Notes: generated by a model not told the origin, from the sequence alone. A stretch of DNA of 64,000 nt from Bacteroidales bacterium (GCA_017479705.1 JAFVCA010000012.1:1-64000); one strand, 5' to 3'. Counted from the first letter of the stretch, positions 1 through 8,510 are shown. Numbers and translations: made by a program.

Positions 1-111
1 GAAGGCATCAACAACAAAATCAAAACTCTTAAACGCATGGCCTACGGTTTCCGTGACGACCGCTACTTTACTCTCCGTCTTCTCGCTCTGCATGACTTCA
101 AATTCTCTTAA
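1..111 (+). CDS. ISL3-family transposase, C-terminal end (partial)
   Basis: The open frame enters from the left edge and stops at TAA 109-111, giving 36 residues that begin EGINNKIKTLKRMAYGFRD. This EGxNNKIKxxKRxAYGxR block is the conserved end of the DDE transposase domain of ISL3 elements, where the final catalytic Glu lies. The gene runs toward the truncated protease at 128-706, which is read on the opposite strand, so this is the end of an insertion sequence that interrupted that gene. Only the tail is present, so intactness of the IS cannot be judged. Confidence 0.8.
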   Translation, partial: EGINNKIKTLKRMAYGFRDDRYFTLRLLALHDFKFS

Positions 112-139
112 ACCCACCTAAGCAATTTTATGTTGAACC
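112..139 (+). mobile_element. Probable right terminal end of the ISL3-like element
   Basis: This short stretch lies between the transposase stop and the point where protease-type coding sequence begins. Read on the minus strand the boundary would be GGTTCAACATAAAATTG, which supplies the last codons and stop of the truncated protease frame. The exact terminal repeat and target duplication cannot be confirmed without the other end of the element. Confidence 0.45.
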
Positions 140-706
140 ATTATTATGTGCTCCATATTCCTGCAACAGCTCGGCAGATTTGGCATTCAACCTCTCATTG
201 TGGTAATCCACCAATTGCACCTTCAGTTTGCCACCATCAAGTCCCTCTTCAACAAACGGATGAAACAATTGAAGATCTTCAACAACAGCCACCCCACAGA
301 GTCTGTCTTTACTTCCTTCACCACGGCTTGCATCTTCCACCCTATGACGAATTGCTCGCAAGTCATCCCTATTATCAACCTTTACTAAGAGGCCTCTCTG
401 AGACTCTTTTCCAAGCACATTTCTAGTATTCTTCCTGTCGAAGACTGCACGCACATTAGCACGGAAAGACTTCCGGTTCGTTGCCTTCTCATCAAGTGAC
501 GCCACTATCAAGACAGGCAACGCTCCTTCCTCACGTTCGTTAAAACAACGTTCAACAGCCGAGAATGCTCTCGACATTATATTTGCATGCGCTGTGACCG
601 TAGCTTGTGTAGCCCACTTGGGCAACTTATTATCTCCCATGCCCTCTTTCCAAAACAAATCCTGTTCTCCTCGGGTATTAACTATTTGAATAGGCAAATC
701 CTTCAT
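128..706 (-). pseudogene. ietS: Truncated IetS-like anti-phage subtilisin (N-terminal part only)
   Basis: This encodes 192 residues starting MKDLPIQIVNTRGEQDLFW, with a NRKSFRANVRAVFD segment, and it overlaps the upstream AAA ATPase gene by 4 bp (ATGA). Sequence character and context match the N-terminal domain of the serine protease IetS, partner of the ATPase IetA in the ietAS anti-phage module. The full protease is several hundred residues longer. The Asp/His/Ser catalytic triad of the S8 domain would lie beyond residue 192 and is missing. The last few codons come from the adjoining insertion sequence. The protease is therefore very probably inactive. The family assignment is from memory of the family, not a search. 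Confidence 0.65.
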
Positions 707-1812
707 ACTTCATCCTCCTTAGTTTTTACAGACAAATAACTCTTAATCTTTCTCAAGGCAATACCAGTTTCCTTGTTTATGGTAAGCTGAGGCATACCGT
801 ATTCACTCAAAAAACGGACATATCCCTCTTCCGATTTCTCCTTTGTTTTTATTTCATAGACACCGCGCAGTAATGGCTCGATGGGAATCATTGTTTGTTT
901 ATTCAGAACGCATTTCACTTTGGCTCTATCAAAAGCCGTTTTCAAGTCAGACGGAGAAATGCCTTTTGCACCTTTTGCAAAGGCTCTTTTTTTATTGATA
1001 TCATCAGTTAGTTCTGAAGTAAATGGGTCAGAAAAGATATCTATCATTTCCATAATCTCTGCCTCACCAGGCAACCCTACCTCCACGGTCTGGACAAAAC
1101 GACGCCAGATAGCATCATCCAGCATCTCTTCATGGTTGGTAGCAGCTATGAGCACCTTGTCTGCTGGCATCGCATCAATATTCTGAAGAAGACTATTGAT
1201 AACCCTCTTCAACTCCCCCAACTCATGCTGGTCGTTACGGGCTTTAGCTATGGCATCAAACTCATCCAAGAACAAAATACATGGAACGCTGTTAGCATAG
1301 TCAAAGATCTTTCTGATATTCTTCGCAGTACTACCCAGCAACGATGAAACGATCCCATCAAGCCTGGCAACAACCAGAGGTAATCCGGTTTGCTCGGAAA
1401 TATAATGAGCAATGCTTGTCTTGCCGCATCCCGGATAACCATGCAGCAACAATGTCTTCTTAATGTTTACTCCAGCCAGTTCTAATTCTGCACCATGATT
1501 CACCATATCGATAAAATAGGCCATTTGCCCTTTCACTTCAGGAGTTAAAACCACCCTGTGGCGTTCCGAGTCAGAAGGAATTACTTCTACTATTTGTAAA
1601 CGACTATCCTGGTCAAGAGGTATCATCCGCATAGCATCTGCCACAGCAGCATTCTGCGGAACACCATCTTCCAGTTTCTGGCGGATACATTTTGACAAAG
1701 CCGTGTCTCCTTCGCGTTCAAGTCGGTCAGCCAACTTGGTGGAGTAAGTAAGGATCTTACGCTTGTCGTTCATTAATCCGCCTTCTATTATTCTAAGTAC
1801 CTCTGTTTGCAT
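703..1812 (-). CDS. ietA: AAA+ ATPase, IetA-like (anti-phage ietAS module)
   Basis: This is a 369-residue single-domain AAA+ protein. Walker A is GYPGCGKT at residues 125-132, Walker B is CILFLDEFDA at 178-187, sensor 1 is IAATN at 222-226, and paired arginines at 237-238 sit where arginine fingers act. The N-terminal 80 residues are helical and probably bind a partner. It is translationally coupled to the truncated subtilisin-like gene, the arrangement of ietAS, in which the ATPase is thought to control the protease during phage infection. The start at 1812 is supported by a TATTTTTG promoter box just upstream. A second Met at residue 14 is an alternative. The ATPase looks intact although its partner is broken. 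Confidence 0.75.
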   Translation of the reverse strand: MQTEVLRIIEGGLMNDKRKILTYSTKLADRLEREGDTALSKCIRQKLEDGVPQNAAVADAMRMIPLDQDSRLQIVEVIPSDSERHRVVLTPEVKGQMAYFIDMVNHGAELELAGVNIKKTLLLHGYPGCGKTSIAHYISEQTGLPLVVARLDGIVSSLLGSTAKNIRKIFDYANSVPCILFLDEFDAIAKARNDQHELGELKRVINSLLQNIDAMPADKVLIAATNHEEMLDDAIWRRFVQTVEVGLPGEAEIMEMIDIFSDPFTSELTDDINKKRAFAKGAKGISPSDLKTAFDRAKVKCVLNKQTMIPIEPLLRGVYEIKTKEKSEEGYVRFLSEYGMPQLTINKETGIALRKIKSYLSVKTKEDEV

Positions 1813-1837
1813 AAATGGTTAGCCTTTTTTGACGGTG

Positions 1838-1845
1838 CAAAAATA
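1838..1845 (-). promoter_or_regulatory. -7 promoter box for the ietA-like gene
   Basis: The minus strand reads TATTTTTG, matching the Bacteroidota -7 consensus TAnnTTTG, 25 bases before the ATG at 1812. No convincing -33 TTG at the usual 17-20 bp spacing was found, so the upstream element is weak or absent. Confidence 0.5.
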
Positions 1846-2412
1846 CAAATTTTTATCGACATATGTGCAATTATCCGAATTTTTATGAGATTTTAATATA
1901 CTTTTGTTCGATTATAATTTGTATTTGTTCGATTTGCAGCAATTTTTGTTCACTACAAAAAAAAACAGCGCATTATTATTATTTGAATTATCATACTCAT
2001 TTTTCTTTCTATTTTTCTCCATTTTCAGCTCTTTGAGGGAATAAATAATCGTGCGATTTGTGTTCGAATCCTTTCTGCGCTCTCTGCGCTTTCTGTGTAA
2101 CAACATAGGTTATGACCGATTTTAATCCCCACCCACTACCCAAATCGATAAGAGCATTGCATGCACATATCGATTGCAAAAAAGCGGTGTCAGTCCGTGG
2201 CCTCCGCAGGCTACAGCCACTGGCTGGATTGCCTATGGAAGACCCCGCCCACCCCGGCGCGAAAGAGCCATGTCTTGCGGCCACGGCACATTTGCGCCTA
2301 CCTCAGAAACGACGAAGAGCCGGTGCGGTTGCGCCAGCTCTCCGTTGTTATAGTGCCAGAATGTCTTACGGCTCTGCGGGCTCATACGACCCGTTTTTCA
2401 TTTCCAATCACA
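1846..2412. other. Gene-free spacer with a GC-rich patch
   Basis: About 570 bases separate the ietA-like gene from the propeller-like gene. The half near ietA is very AT-rich. From about 2170 to 2400 the composition shifts to GC-rich. Overlapping + strand frames of 92-110 codons exist there but show no protein-like pattern and would run into the converging gene at 2413. I see no tRNA or recognised RNA. The base composition unlike its surroundings suggests an inserted or degenerate repeat. Confidence 0.4.
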
Positions 2413-3804
2413 TTAAAACGGCAATTCCGACTCATCTAACTTAAATTCATTGAAATCACCGCTCTGCAACGGCATATCAGCGGGAAAATCCATGGCGGTT
2501 GCCACCTTGCTCACACTACGATTTTTGTATGCAGGATCTTCATCTGGCAGGTATTCAATGCCTATGCGTTTCGTTGACTGGTTTACCAAACTGTCGTGAT
2601 TAAAGGAGTACACCTCTAACCTGTCATCATAAACCAAATGCAAATGATTCAAGTAGTTCTTTGAACGAGGATAGACCCTCCATCTAATCACCTCATCAGG
2701 GATGTTCGTAACCCCTCCGTCGCTTCGCAACACGATTACTCCTTTTGTAAATTCCAACACAATGCCAAAATATGTAGCACCTGCGCTTATGGGTCTTCCT
2801 ATATTCGAAGGTAATATCACACTTTGTAGAGACTGATAATACTGCTCACCCTTTTCCAAATTTGCAGTATTATTGAATTTGAGGACATTCAATTCATTGC
2901 CTTTAATTCTATATATTTTATCATCAGTACCCCAACAAATATCAGAATCAGAAACATTTCCAAAAATATCCTTGGCTTCTATGACCTCGTCGAAATCCCT
3001 ATACACCTTTAAACTCTTACTCCCCAACCGTGCTATATTCACATCGCTCAACGGTTTCCAATTAAATAGAGCCATAAATGACTCATCCACATATGATGAA
3101 CTAAAAACGCTAAGGAATGAGTAATTCGAGAAACTAGACGGTTTGTTGCTGATTCTATAAACCTTGGTTTCATCAACACTTTCCAACGCCTGCGGCCTAA
3201 TCACATCCTCCTTCACCAGATTCAGTTCATAAAGGCCTTCAGAGCCAGCAGAAAGAGCAATCTGCGGATACTTATTGGCACGTAATGACAAAACCCGGCA
3301 ATCCCACAACTGCGTATCCTTAGGTCCTATAGAAGGCTCTGAAGCACTATTATGGAGTACACGCCTGTATATTCCAGAATCAACCGCAAAATATACATTG
3401 TTTGCATAAACTTCTGTATCAGTAGGTAGTTCACTCAGAGGCATATCAATTTCCTGTAGCTTTGCTGATGACATTTCGTCAGGTGAAAGGTAAACCGACT
3501 GGCTTGCCAGATTTTGGTATTGTTGCAACAAAACGGTATTATAGCATTCTTCACCAAAGATATACGCAACCTTTTTGTTGTACAAAAAATTGCCTTCCAT
3601 AAAACCAAATACAAACGGAAGCCGCACTTGGAACTTGGGCATAACCACATGGTTGATGAGTTTGTTCCAGTCATACACCTGCACAGACCCATCCATTGTC
3701 CAGAGATATAGTTTCCCTCTATAAATCTGACAATCATAATAATGTCCCGGAATTACTATTTTCAACGGAGTCAATTGTATCTTGTTATTCTCTACAGGTT
3801 GCAT
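2413..3804 (-). CDS. Uncharacterised beta-propeller-like protein in a defence-type operon
   Basis: This encodes 463 residues with no recognised family. The sequence consists of repeated short blocks of the form 'IYRGKLYLW', 'VYANNVYFAVDSGIYRR', 'GLYELNL' and 'DDRLEVYSF', as expected for blades of a beta-propeller. There is no signal peptide or membrane segment, so it is probably cytoplasmic. I chose the ATG at 3804 because the longer frame from 3933 would overlap the upstream gene by about 140 bp. From 3804 the overlap is 13 bp, consistent with translational coupling. It is the last gene of a four-gene unit with a DUF6602-like nuclease candidate. A sensor or scaffold role is inference. Confidence 0.6.
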   Translation of the reverse strand: MQPVENNKIQLTPLKIVIPGHYYDCQIYRGKLYLWTMDGSVQVYDWNKLINHVVMPKFQVRLPFVFGFMEGNFLYNKKVAYIFGEECYNTVLLQQYQNLASQSVYLSPDEMSSAKLQEIDMPLSELPTDTEVYANNVYFAVDSGIYRRVLHNSASEPSIGPKDTQLWDCRVLSLRANKYPQIALSAGSEGLYELNLVKEDVIRPQALESVDETKVYRISNKPSSFSNYSFLSVFSSSYVDESFMALFNWKPLSDVNIARLGSKSLKVYRDFDEVIEAKDIFGNVSDSDICWGTDDKIYRIKGNELNVLKFNNTANLEKGEQYYQSLQSVILPSNIGRPISAGATYFGIVLEFTKGVIVLRSDGGVTNIPDEVIRWRVYPRSKNYLNHLHLVYDDRLEVYSFNHDSLVNQSTKRIGIEYLPDEDPAYKNRSVSKVATAMDFPADMPLQSGDFNEFKLDESELPF

Positions 3805-4232
3805 GGCTGTCCTCCCTTTATCTTTTTCATTGTGGCCGTTGTAATAAATCCTGCCTTCTGCCACGAAAGCAGTAAACTGGCAGGTGGAATGTCCTGGTTG
3901 TTCTTCATATAGTTTGCTGGATACCCGTGCCATTGCTCGTTCTTGTTGCTATCAACGAACTTAGCCATCTTTAATTCCAGATCATCCACAGATTTTCCTA
4001 TTGCACAGATTTCCCCGTCAACTATAAGAAAATTCCAAGCTGTAAAGTTCGCTTTGTCTTCATAGCCCAGCCTCAAAGCGTCCCTGAACAATGCCACTTC
4101 CTTGGGCATCTTAATAATCCAATGACTTTTATCTGGATTGCGACCACGGTGTTTCTTAGAGATGGTATATATCACTTCTCTATCATCCGTAATCTTTATC
4201 TTGTTTTGGTAGTCAAGTTTATAATTCATCAT
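3792..4232 (-). CDS. Unknown small protein with C-terminal WHGYP motif
   Basis: This encodes about 146 residues. The ATG at 4232 (or the adjacent ATG at 4229) overlaps the stop of the upstream DUF6602-like gene, a typical coupled start. The longer frame to 4310 lies inside that gene and is rejected. The C-terminal third contains WHGYPAN, then a Trp-containing helix and a basic end. Similar WHGYP-type tails occur in small accessory proteins of mobile DNA, but I cannot name the family. It has no secretion signal. Its only functional clue is tight linkage to the putative nuclease and the propeller-like protein. Confidence 0.6.
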   Translation of the reverse strand: MMNYKLDYQNKIKITDDREVIYTISKKHRGRNPDKSHWIIKMPKEVALFRDALRLGYEDKANFTAWNFLIVDGEICAIGKSVDDLELKMAKFVDSNKNEQWHGYPANYMKNNQDIPPASLLLSWQKAGFITTATMKKIKGGQPCNL

Positions 4233-5521
4233 TGAATACCTCTCTTTTTTAGTCCATGCTTCAACACCCAGTTCCGAAGCCTGTTGTCCTTGTTGTCTGC
4301 GGCATACCACTTGTCACCGCAGCAGACGCAAACACATTCGTCAGTGAGATATTTCAGATATTTACCCTCACAACAAACTAGGCGTGTATCACAAAAAATA
4401 TTCACAAAATCCTCAATAGAGGCATAGCCTTCCCTGATAACGAAGTCATGTAATTCTTGGTCATCAGCCCAGTTTATAGCACCACGTTTTTCCATTACTC
4501 GCAATACAGACAACTGCGCTTTGTCTATCTCCACAGGCATCCATTCCTCCACTTCATAATTGTCATTTAACTGTTTGTCCGTGGCAGGCCAGTAATCAAA
4601 CTCCCAGCCTTCAGCCCCTTCTTCTCTTTTATACCGTAACCTTAGGAAAACCGTTGCAGGCTCCTTCTGAAGGTCTTCTCCAAAAATATCTTGCGAAAGA
4701 CTATACTTGTATGAGAGTCTGGTCCATAAAGATTCCAATAGGAATAGCATTTTGTTGTAATGCGTTGTTGCAAGAAACGTCCACCATCCATCATTATCTA
4801 ACGGAGCAACAAACGGCATCCCATCCATCTTTATGATGGTATAGTCATTACAAATAATAAGGTTTGGGAAGTTATTGGGGCCAAACCCTTTAATCTGTTT
4901 ATCTGCTGTTGACATATTCTCGCTCAGGAACTTGACAAATGATTCCCTAAGAGCATGTTCTGAAACAAAGCCATTGTGCCCCCAGACTATCCTCAAAGGC
5001 AAACGTGATTCACTTCTTAGCGACTGACTTACTGTATCTTCATACAGAGACAATTCATTCTTGACGTATGACTCTGGCGTTTTCCCACAAATACCTCTTA
5101 ATGAATCAACAAACAGTTTGTTCATCCATGGCTCAGGTTTTACATTTTCATACTGGTCAACGATGAATTGCAAATTGGCAAAACTATCCTTCAAGTCATT
5201 CCCGTACAATGTTTTTTTGACCTGAACAACAACAAGTACCTGATTGGCGGGATATTTAAATCTGTTTGTATAAGGTATTTCCTCACCATCACCTTCAACT
5301 ATCATCACATCAAACTCCCTATCACATCCTTTGATGAAACTATTTGTGATAACCCTCAAGTCAATTCCCTTAAAGATAGCAGACTGAAGCACATCCCTCG
5401 ACAAGCCTTCGTACATAGACCCAATAGTGGTTGGATGCTTAATGTCCATTGCATCAAGCACCTTGTTTTGACTATCTACAAAAGCGCCAAGAAGATCAGA
5501 AAGGGAATCTATGGTTATCAT
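4229..5521 (-). CDS. DUF6602-like protein, candidate restriction-fold nuclease
   Basis: This encodes 430 residues. The first 120 resemble the DUF6602 family: a helical start, then HPTTIGSMYEGLSRDVL, then EFDVMIV followed about 25 residues later by VLVVVQVKKTL. The spaced Asp and Q-x-K pattern resembles the D...(E/Q)xK core of PD-(D/E)xK nucleases, so DNA cleavage is plausible but unproven. The remaining 300 residues match nothing I recognise. Near the C-terminus CVCCGDKWY and DTRLVCCEGKY give four or more cysteines that could bind zinc. The gene starts 5 bp after the HA-domain gene and is coupled to the WHGYP gene downstream. There is no signal peptide. Confidence 0.6.
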   Translation of the reverse strand: MITIDSLSDLLGAFVDSQNKVLDAMDIKHPTTIGSMYEGLSRDVLQSAIFKGIDLRVITNSFIKGCDREFDVMIVEGDGEEIPYTNRFKYPANQVLVVVQVKKTLYGNDLKDSFANLQFIVDQYENVKPEPWMNKLFVDSLRGICGKTPESYVKNELSLYEDTVSQSLRSESRLPLRIVWGHNGFVSEHALRESFVKFLSENMSTADKQIKGFGPNNFPNLIICNDYTIIKMDGMPFVAPLDNDGWWTFLATTHYNKMLFLLESLWTRLSYKYSLSQDIFGEDLQKEPATVFLRLRYKREEGAEGWEFDYWPATDKQLNDNYEVEEWMPVEIDKAQLSVLRVMEKRGAINWADDQELHDFVIREGYASIEDFVNIFCDTRLVCCEGKYLKYLTDECVCVCCGDKWYAADNKDNRLRNWVLKHGLKKRGIQ

Positions 5522-5526
5522 AATCT

Positions 5527-5757
5527 TTACTGGTATTGATTCTTCCTTTTATATTGTTCGCTTAATGCCAACAACCCCTTGACCTTCACAAGCCGCTCAT
5601 CCTTCAACGCTCCAGCATTCATCAACTTGCTATAGGCTTTAATCCAGTTCAAATGATTGTGTTCTCCAATACGATGACGAGACGGATTCCTATTGTTTTT
5701 CTTCATGAAATCCATCACTTCGTTGTATCTTATCAACCATCTGGTATCTTGATCCAT
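5527..5757 (-). CDS. Helicase-associated (HA) domain small protein
   Basis: This encodes 76 residues with the pattern W-x3-Y-x2-V-x2-F (TRWLIRYNEVMDF), a Pro-Ser pair, and a second Trp in NWIKAYSKL. This is typical of a single helicase-associated (HA) domain, a small DNA-binding helical module usually repeated at the end of SNF2-type helicases in Bacteroidota. Here it stands alone as the first clear gene of the four-gene unit, 5 bp before the DUF6602-like gene. It could be a DNA-recognition subunit or regulator for the unit. A remnant of a larger helicase is the alternative. Confidence 0.6.
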   Translation of the reverse strand: MDQDTRWLIRYNEVMDFMKKNNRNPSRHRIGEHNHLNWIKAYSKLMNAGALKDERLVKVKGLLALSEQYKRKNQYQ

Positions 5758-5797
5758 AGTCCTTAATTCCGTTCCTTCACACCTCAGCCTTCATACT

Positions 5798-5947
5798 TCA
5801 GCCTTCTGTATCGAGCTTTTTACAGCGAGATACTAGGATTCTCACTAGCTCTTCTGCGTCAGAGAAGATGGAGGTAGTGAACACGTACCCCAGCACTCGC
5901 TTGTCTATCACCTTGATTTCCTTTTCTTCTTCATATAATGCAGAAAT
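5798..5947 (-). other. Open stretch without clear start, leader of the four-gene unit
   Basis: A minus-strand frame encodes about 45 residues of protein-like sequence (IKVIDKRVLGYVFTTS, then a Cys-Lys-Lys end) and stops at 5798. It has no ATG. A GTG at about 5918 is the only plausible start. It lies between a TACTTTTG promoter box at 5970 and the HA-domain gene. It may be a short leader peptide gene or the remnant of a lost first gene. I do not recognise it. Confidence 0.3.
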
Positions 5948-5969
5948 AATACGTTTGTTATTTAGGTTG

Positions 5970-5977
5970 CAAAAGTA
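5970..5977 (-). promoter_or_regulatory. -7 promoter box for the four-gene unit
   Basis: The minus strand reads TACTTTTG followed by CA, matching TAnnTTTG. It is the only good match upstream of the HA-domain gene and would give a leader of about 200 nt. No -33 TTG at good spacing was found. Confidence 0.5.
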
Positions 5978-6239
5978 CGAAAAAAATTCTAAAACGCACT
6001 TTTTTACCAAAAATATTATTTTAAAACGCATTATTTTCCATTCTTACAATTTCCTAACGCATTATTTCCTATTATCTTCCTATACGTCTTAACCATTCAC
6101 CATGAACCCTGAAGGTTCCGTTTAAGCCATATGTGCAGAGCGATGCTCGCAATAGCTATGCCATGGCGTAGTAAACTCGACACAAAATGTCAACCCTGAA
6201 CTTTGAACCATGAACCGCATATACATCCTCAAAACTACA

Positions 6240-6278
6240 GATGGCTCTTCCTTCCCGCACGCGAAAAGAAGAGCCATC
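6240..6278. repeat. Perfect 11-bp inverted repeat
   Basis: GATGGCTCTTC at 6240-6250 is exactly inverted at 6268-6278 (GAAGAGCCATC) around a 17-base loop. No run of T follows directly on either strand, so it is not a classical terminator. It could be a transcript stem-loop or a protein-binding palindrome. Confidence 0.45.
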
Positions 6279-6315
6279 GTTGTTATTCCGACCTTTCTTT
6301 CTATTCTCTTTTTTT

Positions 6316-6492
6316 AACCCAAATCGGTCATTAAGAGAGGAAAAATATGGCACACACGTTGTAAATAGCAGGTAATCAATAAAATGTATTGTAATTTTTT
6401 TCTAATGACGGTCATTGGAAAAATTACATTGTAATGCTTTGTATTTATGTATAATATGCCATTTGCATCATATCTAACGACCGATTTGGGTT
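6316..6492. repeat. Nested inverted repeats in a gene-free tract
   Basis: AACCCAAATCGGTC at 6316-6329 is exactly inverted at 6479-6492. Inside lies an imperfect palindrome of about 39 bp at 6390-6428, centred on ATGAC/GTCAT with arms TGTAATTTTT and AAAAATTACA. The arrangement resembles a replication, transfer or recombination site, or an operator. No gene occupies this stretch. Confidence 0.5.
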
Positions 6493-6558
6493 TAATGCAA
6501 GCTTACGAAAAAAATCCCGAGCAATTCTCGTCCTTGATACTATCATTATCCTATGCAT

Positions 6559-6940
6559 TCACCGCCTTACAGCAGTCCCCGCACCATCCGTGTTCTTTTT
6601 CGTTATCGTTTTCGTTCGACCAATACCAATGAAGTCGTTTCGGGCACATTTGCGATGCAAGCACACGCAAAAGAGTATGCTCATATACCCATTCGCCATT
6701 TTTCGGTCCAACCCAAGCGTAAATCTCGCTGGAACATCAAAAGCAAAGGCAAGATATTCGTAGTCCTTGATTCGATCCCAATAGCATGTAAATACACAGT
6801 GATGCATTTCACTGCCTTCCATAAAGACCGCTCTTTCTGTGCACAGCAATTTACAAGGATAATCAAATATGGGACATTCTCCATAAATATTACTTGTTCT
6901 TTACCCTCTAAATTCTTTTTCATCAATTCCTCTGTCATTT
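6559..6940 (-). pseudogene. Remnant of a PcfJ-like gene
   Basis: The minus strand carries overlapping frames whose best continuous reading is a first part starting MTEELMKKNLEGKEQV and, after a frame change near 6880, a second part with EGSEMHHCVFTCYW and VPARFTLGLDR. The EGxxMHHCV signature is typical of the C-terminal domain of PcfJ-like proteins of plasmids and phages. The change of frame and short length argue for a decayed gene. The opposite strand has a 138-codon frame with no protein-like character. Confidence is low because only one motif is recognised. Confidence 0.35.
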
Positions 6941-7058
6941 TTTGTGTTCTTCCTTCATTCTTATTGTAGGCAACACTAAAAAGGCTCGATTTCGATTTGC
7001 ATAAATAAAGGGAAGAGTGCTTCCCCCACTATACAAAATGACATATGATGCTCTCTGG

Positions 7059-7079
7059 AGTGGTTGGGGAAGAACCACT
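7059..7079 (+). promoter_or_regulatory. Stem-loop in the leader of the primase-like gene
   Basis: AGTGGTT at 7059-7065 pairs with AACCACT at 7073-7079 around a GGGGAAG loop. It ends 24 bases before the chosen ATG at 7104. A G-run follows. It could affect translation of the replication gene. Confidence 0.35.
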
Positions 7080-7103
7080 TTGGGGGGCATCTATTATTTT
7101 ACG

Positions 7104-8510
7104 ATGAAGTATCAAATTAGTATCAATGGTTCAAAGACAAAACCGACAAAACAAGAATTTAAAGGAATGAAATGGGTCGAGAAAGACACTGACTTGGATG
7201 ACCTGCTGAAACTCTTAGGGAACGGACACACTTACAGGGCGAATCTGGGCAACACAAGAAACGACGGAGAGAAAAAACTTGTATCGACACAAGTGGTGAT
7301 GATTGACGTGGACGGGAAACACAATCCGCCAAGACTGGACGAATTCCTAAGAAAGACCAAGCTCCGTCCGACTTTCTACTACGAGACATTCTCCTCACAA
7401 GACGGAGAGCGATACCGCTTGGGATATATGCTCAACAAAGAGATTAAGAGCATGTCCGAGTATTCTGCAATCGCCCACATCATCTTGGAAAAGACAGGCT
7501 GCCTCGACAAGGATATGGTCGACCCGGTCTCGTTTTCTGCCGTACAAAATATCGCAGGAACGAACAAGCCAGTAATCAACAACTATGTCGCCTACAAGAA
7601 GACTGATTTCGACCGACTGATTGATGCCTACCTCCCAGAGGTGAAGGTTTGTCGCAGATTTGATGTAAAGTTGAGTTTCGACGAATACGAAGTGATGTGT
7701 GACTACCTGTCTTGGGACGGAACTTTCGAGAACTACGTTTCGTTTCACCCCATAGACAAAGTCCTACGCTATGAAAGCATGCCAAATGACGAGGATGAGA
7801 CATTCTACTACTGGTCCGATTACAAATGTTTAGTGCGGAAACTGGTCAATGGGTCCTATTATCACAAGTACGGAGACTATTACCTGCCGAACACTTGGCA
7901 CGACAAAGAGGGCCGGAGAAAGAAACTGACCGTGAATTGCTCGCTGATTCACCAGATGTATCCAGACTGCACTTTGGAAGAGTTGCTGGTGCTGACCACA
8001 AAGTGCTTTCTGAAATACTTCTCGAATGATGCGGAAGACACAATTCCGCGTGAGTTCGTCTTCAATGTTGTCGTTGCTGAGATGAAGTCACCGCTCAACG
8101 CCAAAAGTCAGATTATTATAAAGAAACGGTTCAAGATTAAGAAATACGACGAGAACGGCAAAAGAGTTCATTGGAAGAAACAGGAAAAAGAATACTATTC
8201 CAACCAGATGCTCTCAATGTATGACAGCGCTCTGTCTATTGAAGACAACCTTATATTAATACAGCGATACTATGCTGAAAGCAAAGACAAACACCAAGTT
8301 TCTCTCAGGACACTAAAGAAATACTTGGATGAGAATAATGTTTTTTACTTTTCTTCTAACAATAATCCCTTAACGAAGGAGAAACCAATCACTGTCCTTA
8401 AAAGAATGATTAAATGCTCTATGACAAAGGAAGCTTACCAGTTCCTCTTGGAACATAAAGATAGTATTGGTAGAAAGCAGTTCTTTGAGTATAAAAGACT
8501 TCTTTCATAA
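7104..8510 (+). CDS. Primase-like replication protein of the mobile element
   Basis: This encodes 468 residues from the ATG at 7104. A longer frame from a GTG at 7017 crosses a stem-loop and is rejected. The N-terminal half has a hydrophobic strand ending in D-x-D (VMIDVDG, Asp 68 and 70), then PTFYYETFSSQDGERYRLGYML and a later DPVSFSAVQNIAGTNK. This series resembles the catalytic half of archaeo-eukaryotic primase (PrimPol-type) replication proteins of plasmids, phages and integrative elements. The C-terminal half is helical and basic and may bind DNA. No helicase motif was seen, so it would need a host helicase. Family placement rests on motifs only. Confidence 0.55.
   Translation: MKYQISINGSKTKPTKQEFKGMKWVEKDTDLDDLLKLLGNGHTYRANLGNTRNDGEKKLVSTQVVMIDVDGKHNPPRLDEFLRKTKLRPTFYYETFSSQDGERYRLGYMLNKEIKSMSEYSAIAHIILEKTGCLDKDMVDPVSFSAVQNIAGTNKPVINNYVAYKKTDFDRLIDAYLPEVKVCRRFDVKLSFDEYEVMCDYLSWDGTFENYVSFHPIDKVLRYESMPNDEDETFYYWSDYKCLVRKLVNGSYYHKYGDYYLPNTWHDKEGRRKKLTVNCSLIHQMYPDCTLEELLVLTTKCFLKYFSNDAEDTIPREFVFNVVVAEMKSPLNAKSQIIIKKRFKIKKYDENGKRVHWKKQEKEYYSNQMLSMYDSALSIEDNLILIQRYYAESKDKHQVSLRTLKKYLDENNVFYFSSNNNPLTKEKPITVLKRMIKCSMTKEAYQFLLEHKDSIGRKQFFEYKRLLS

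Noticed and set aside
2112..2444. Overlapping plus-strand frames of 92-110 codons in the GC-rich patch
   Set aside because: There is no motif, they run into the end of the converging gene, and there is no promoter or start context. The patch was kept only as a compositional oddity.
3805..3933. Longer N-terminus for the propeller-like protein
   Set aside because: It would overlap the upstream gene by about 140 bp. The ATG at 3804 gives the usual short overlap.
6240..6314. The 6240-6278 stem as a terminator
   Set aside because: The nearest T run is about 30 bases after the stem, too far for an intrinsic terminator.
7017..7103. Upstream GTG start for the primase-like gene
   Set aside because: The added residues cross a stem-loop and look non-coding. 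The ATG at 7104 gives a normal N-terminus.
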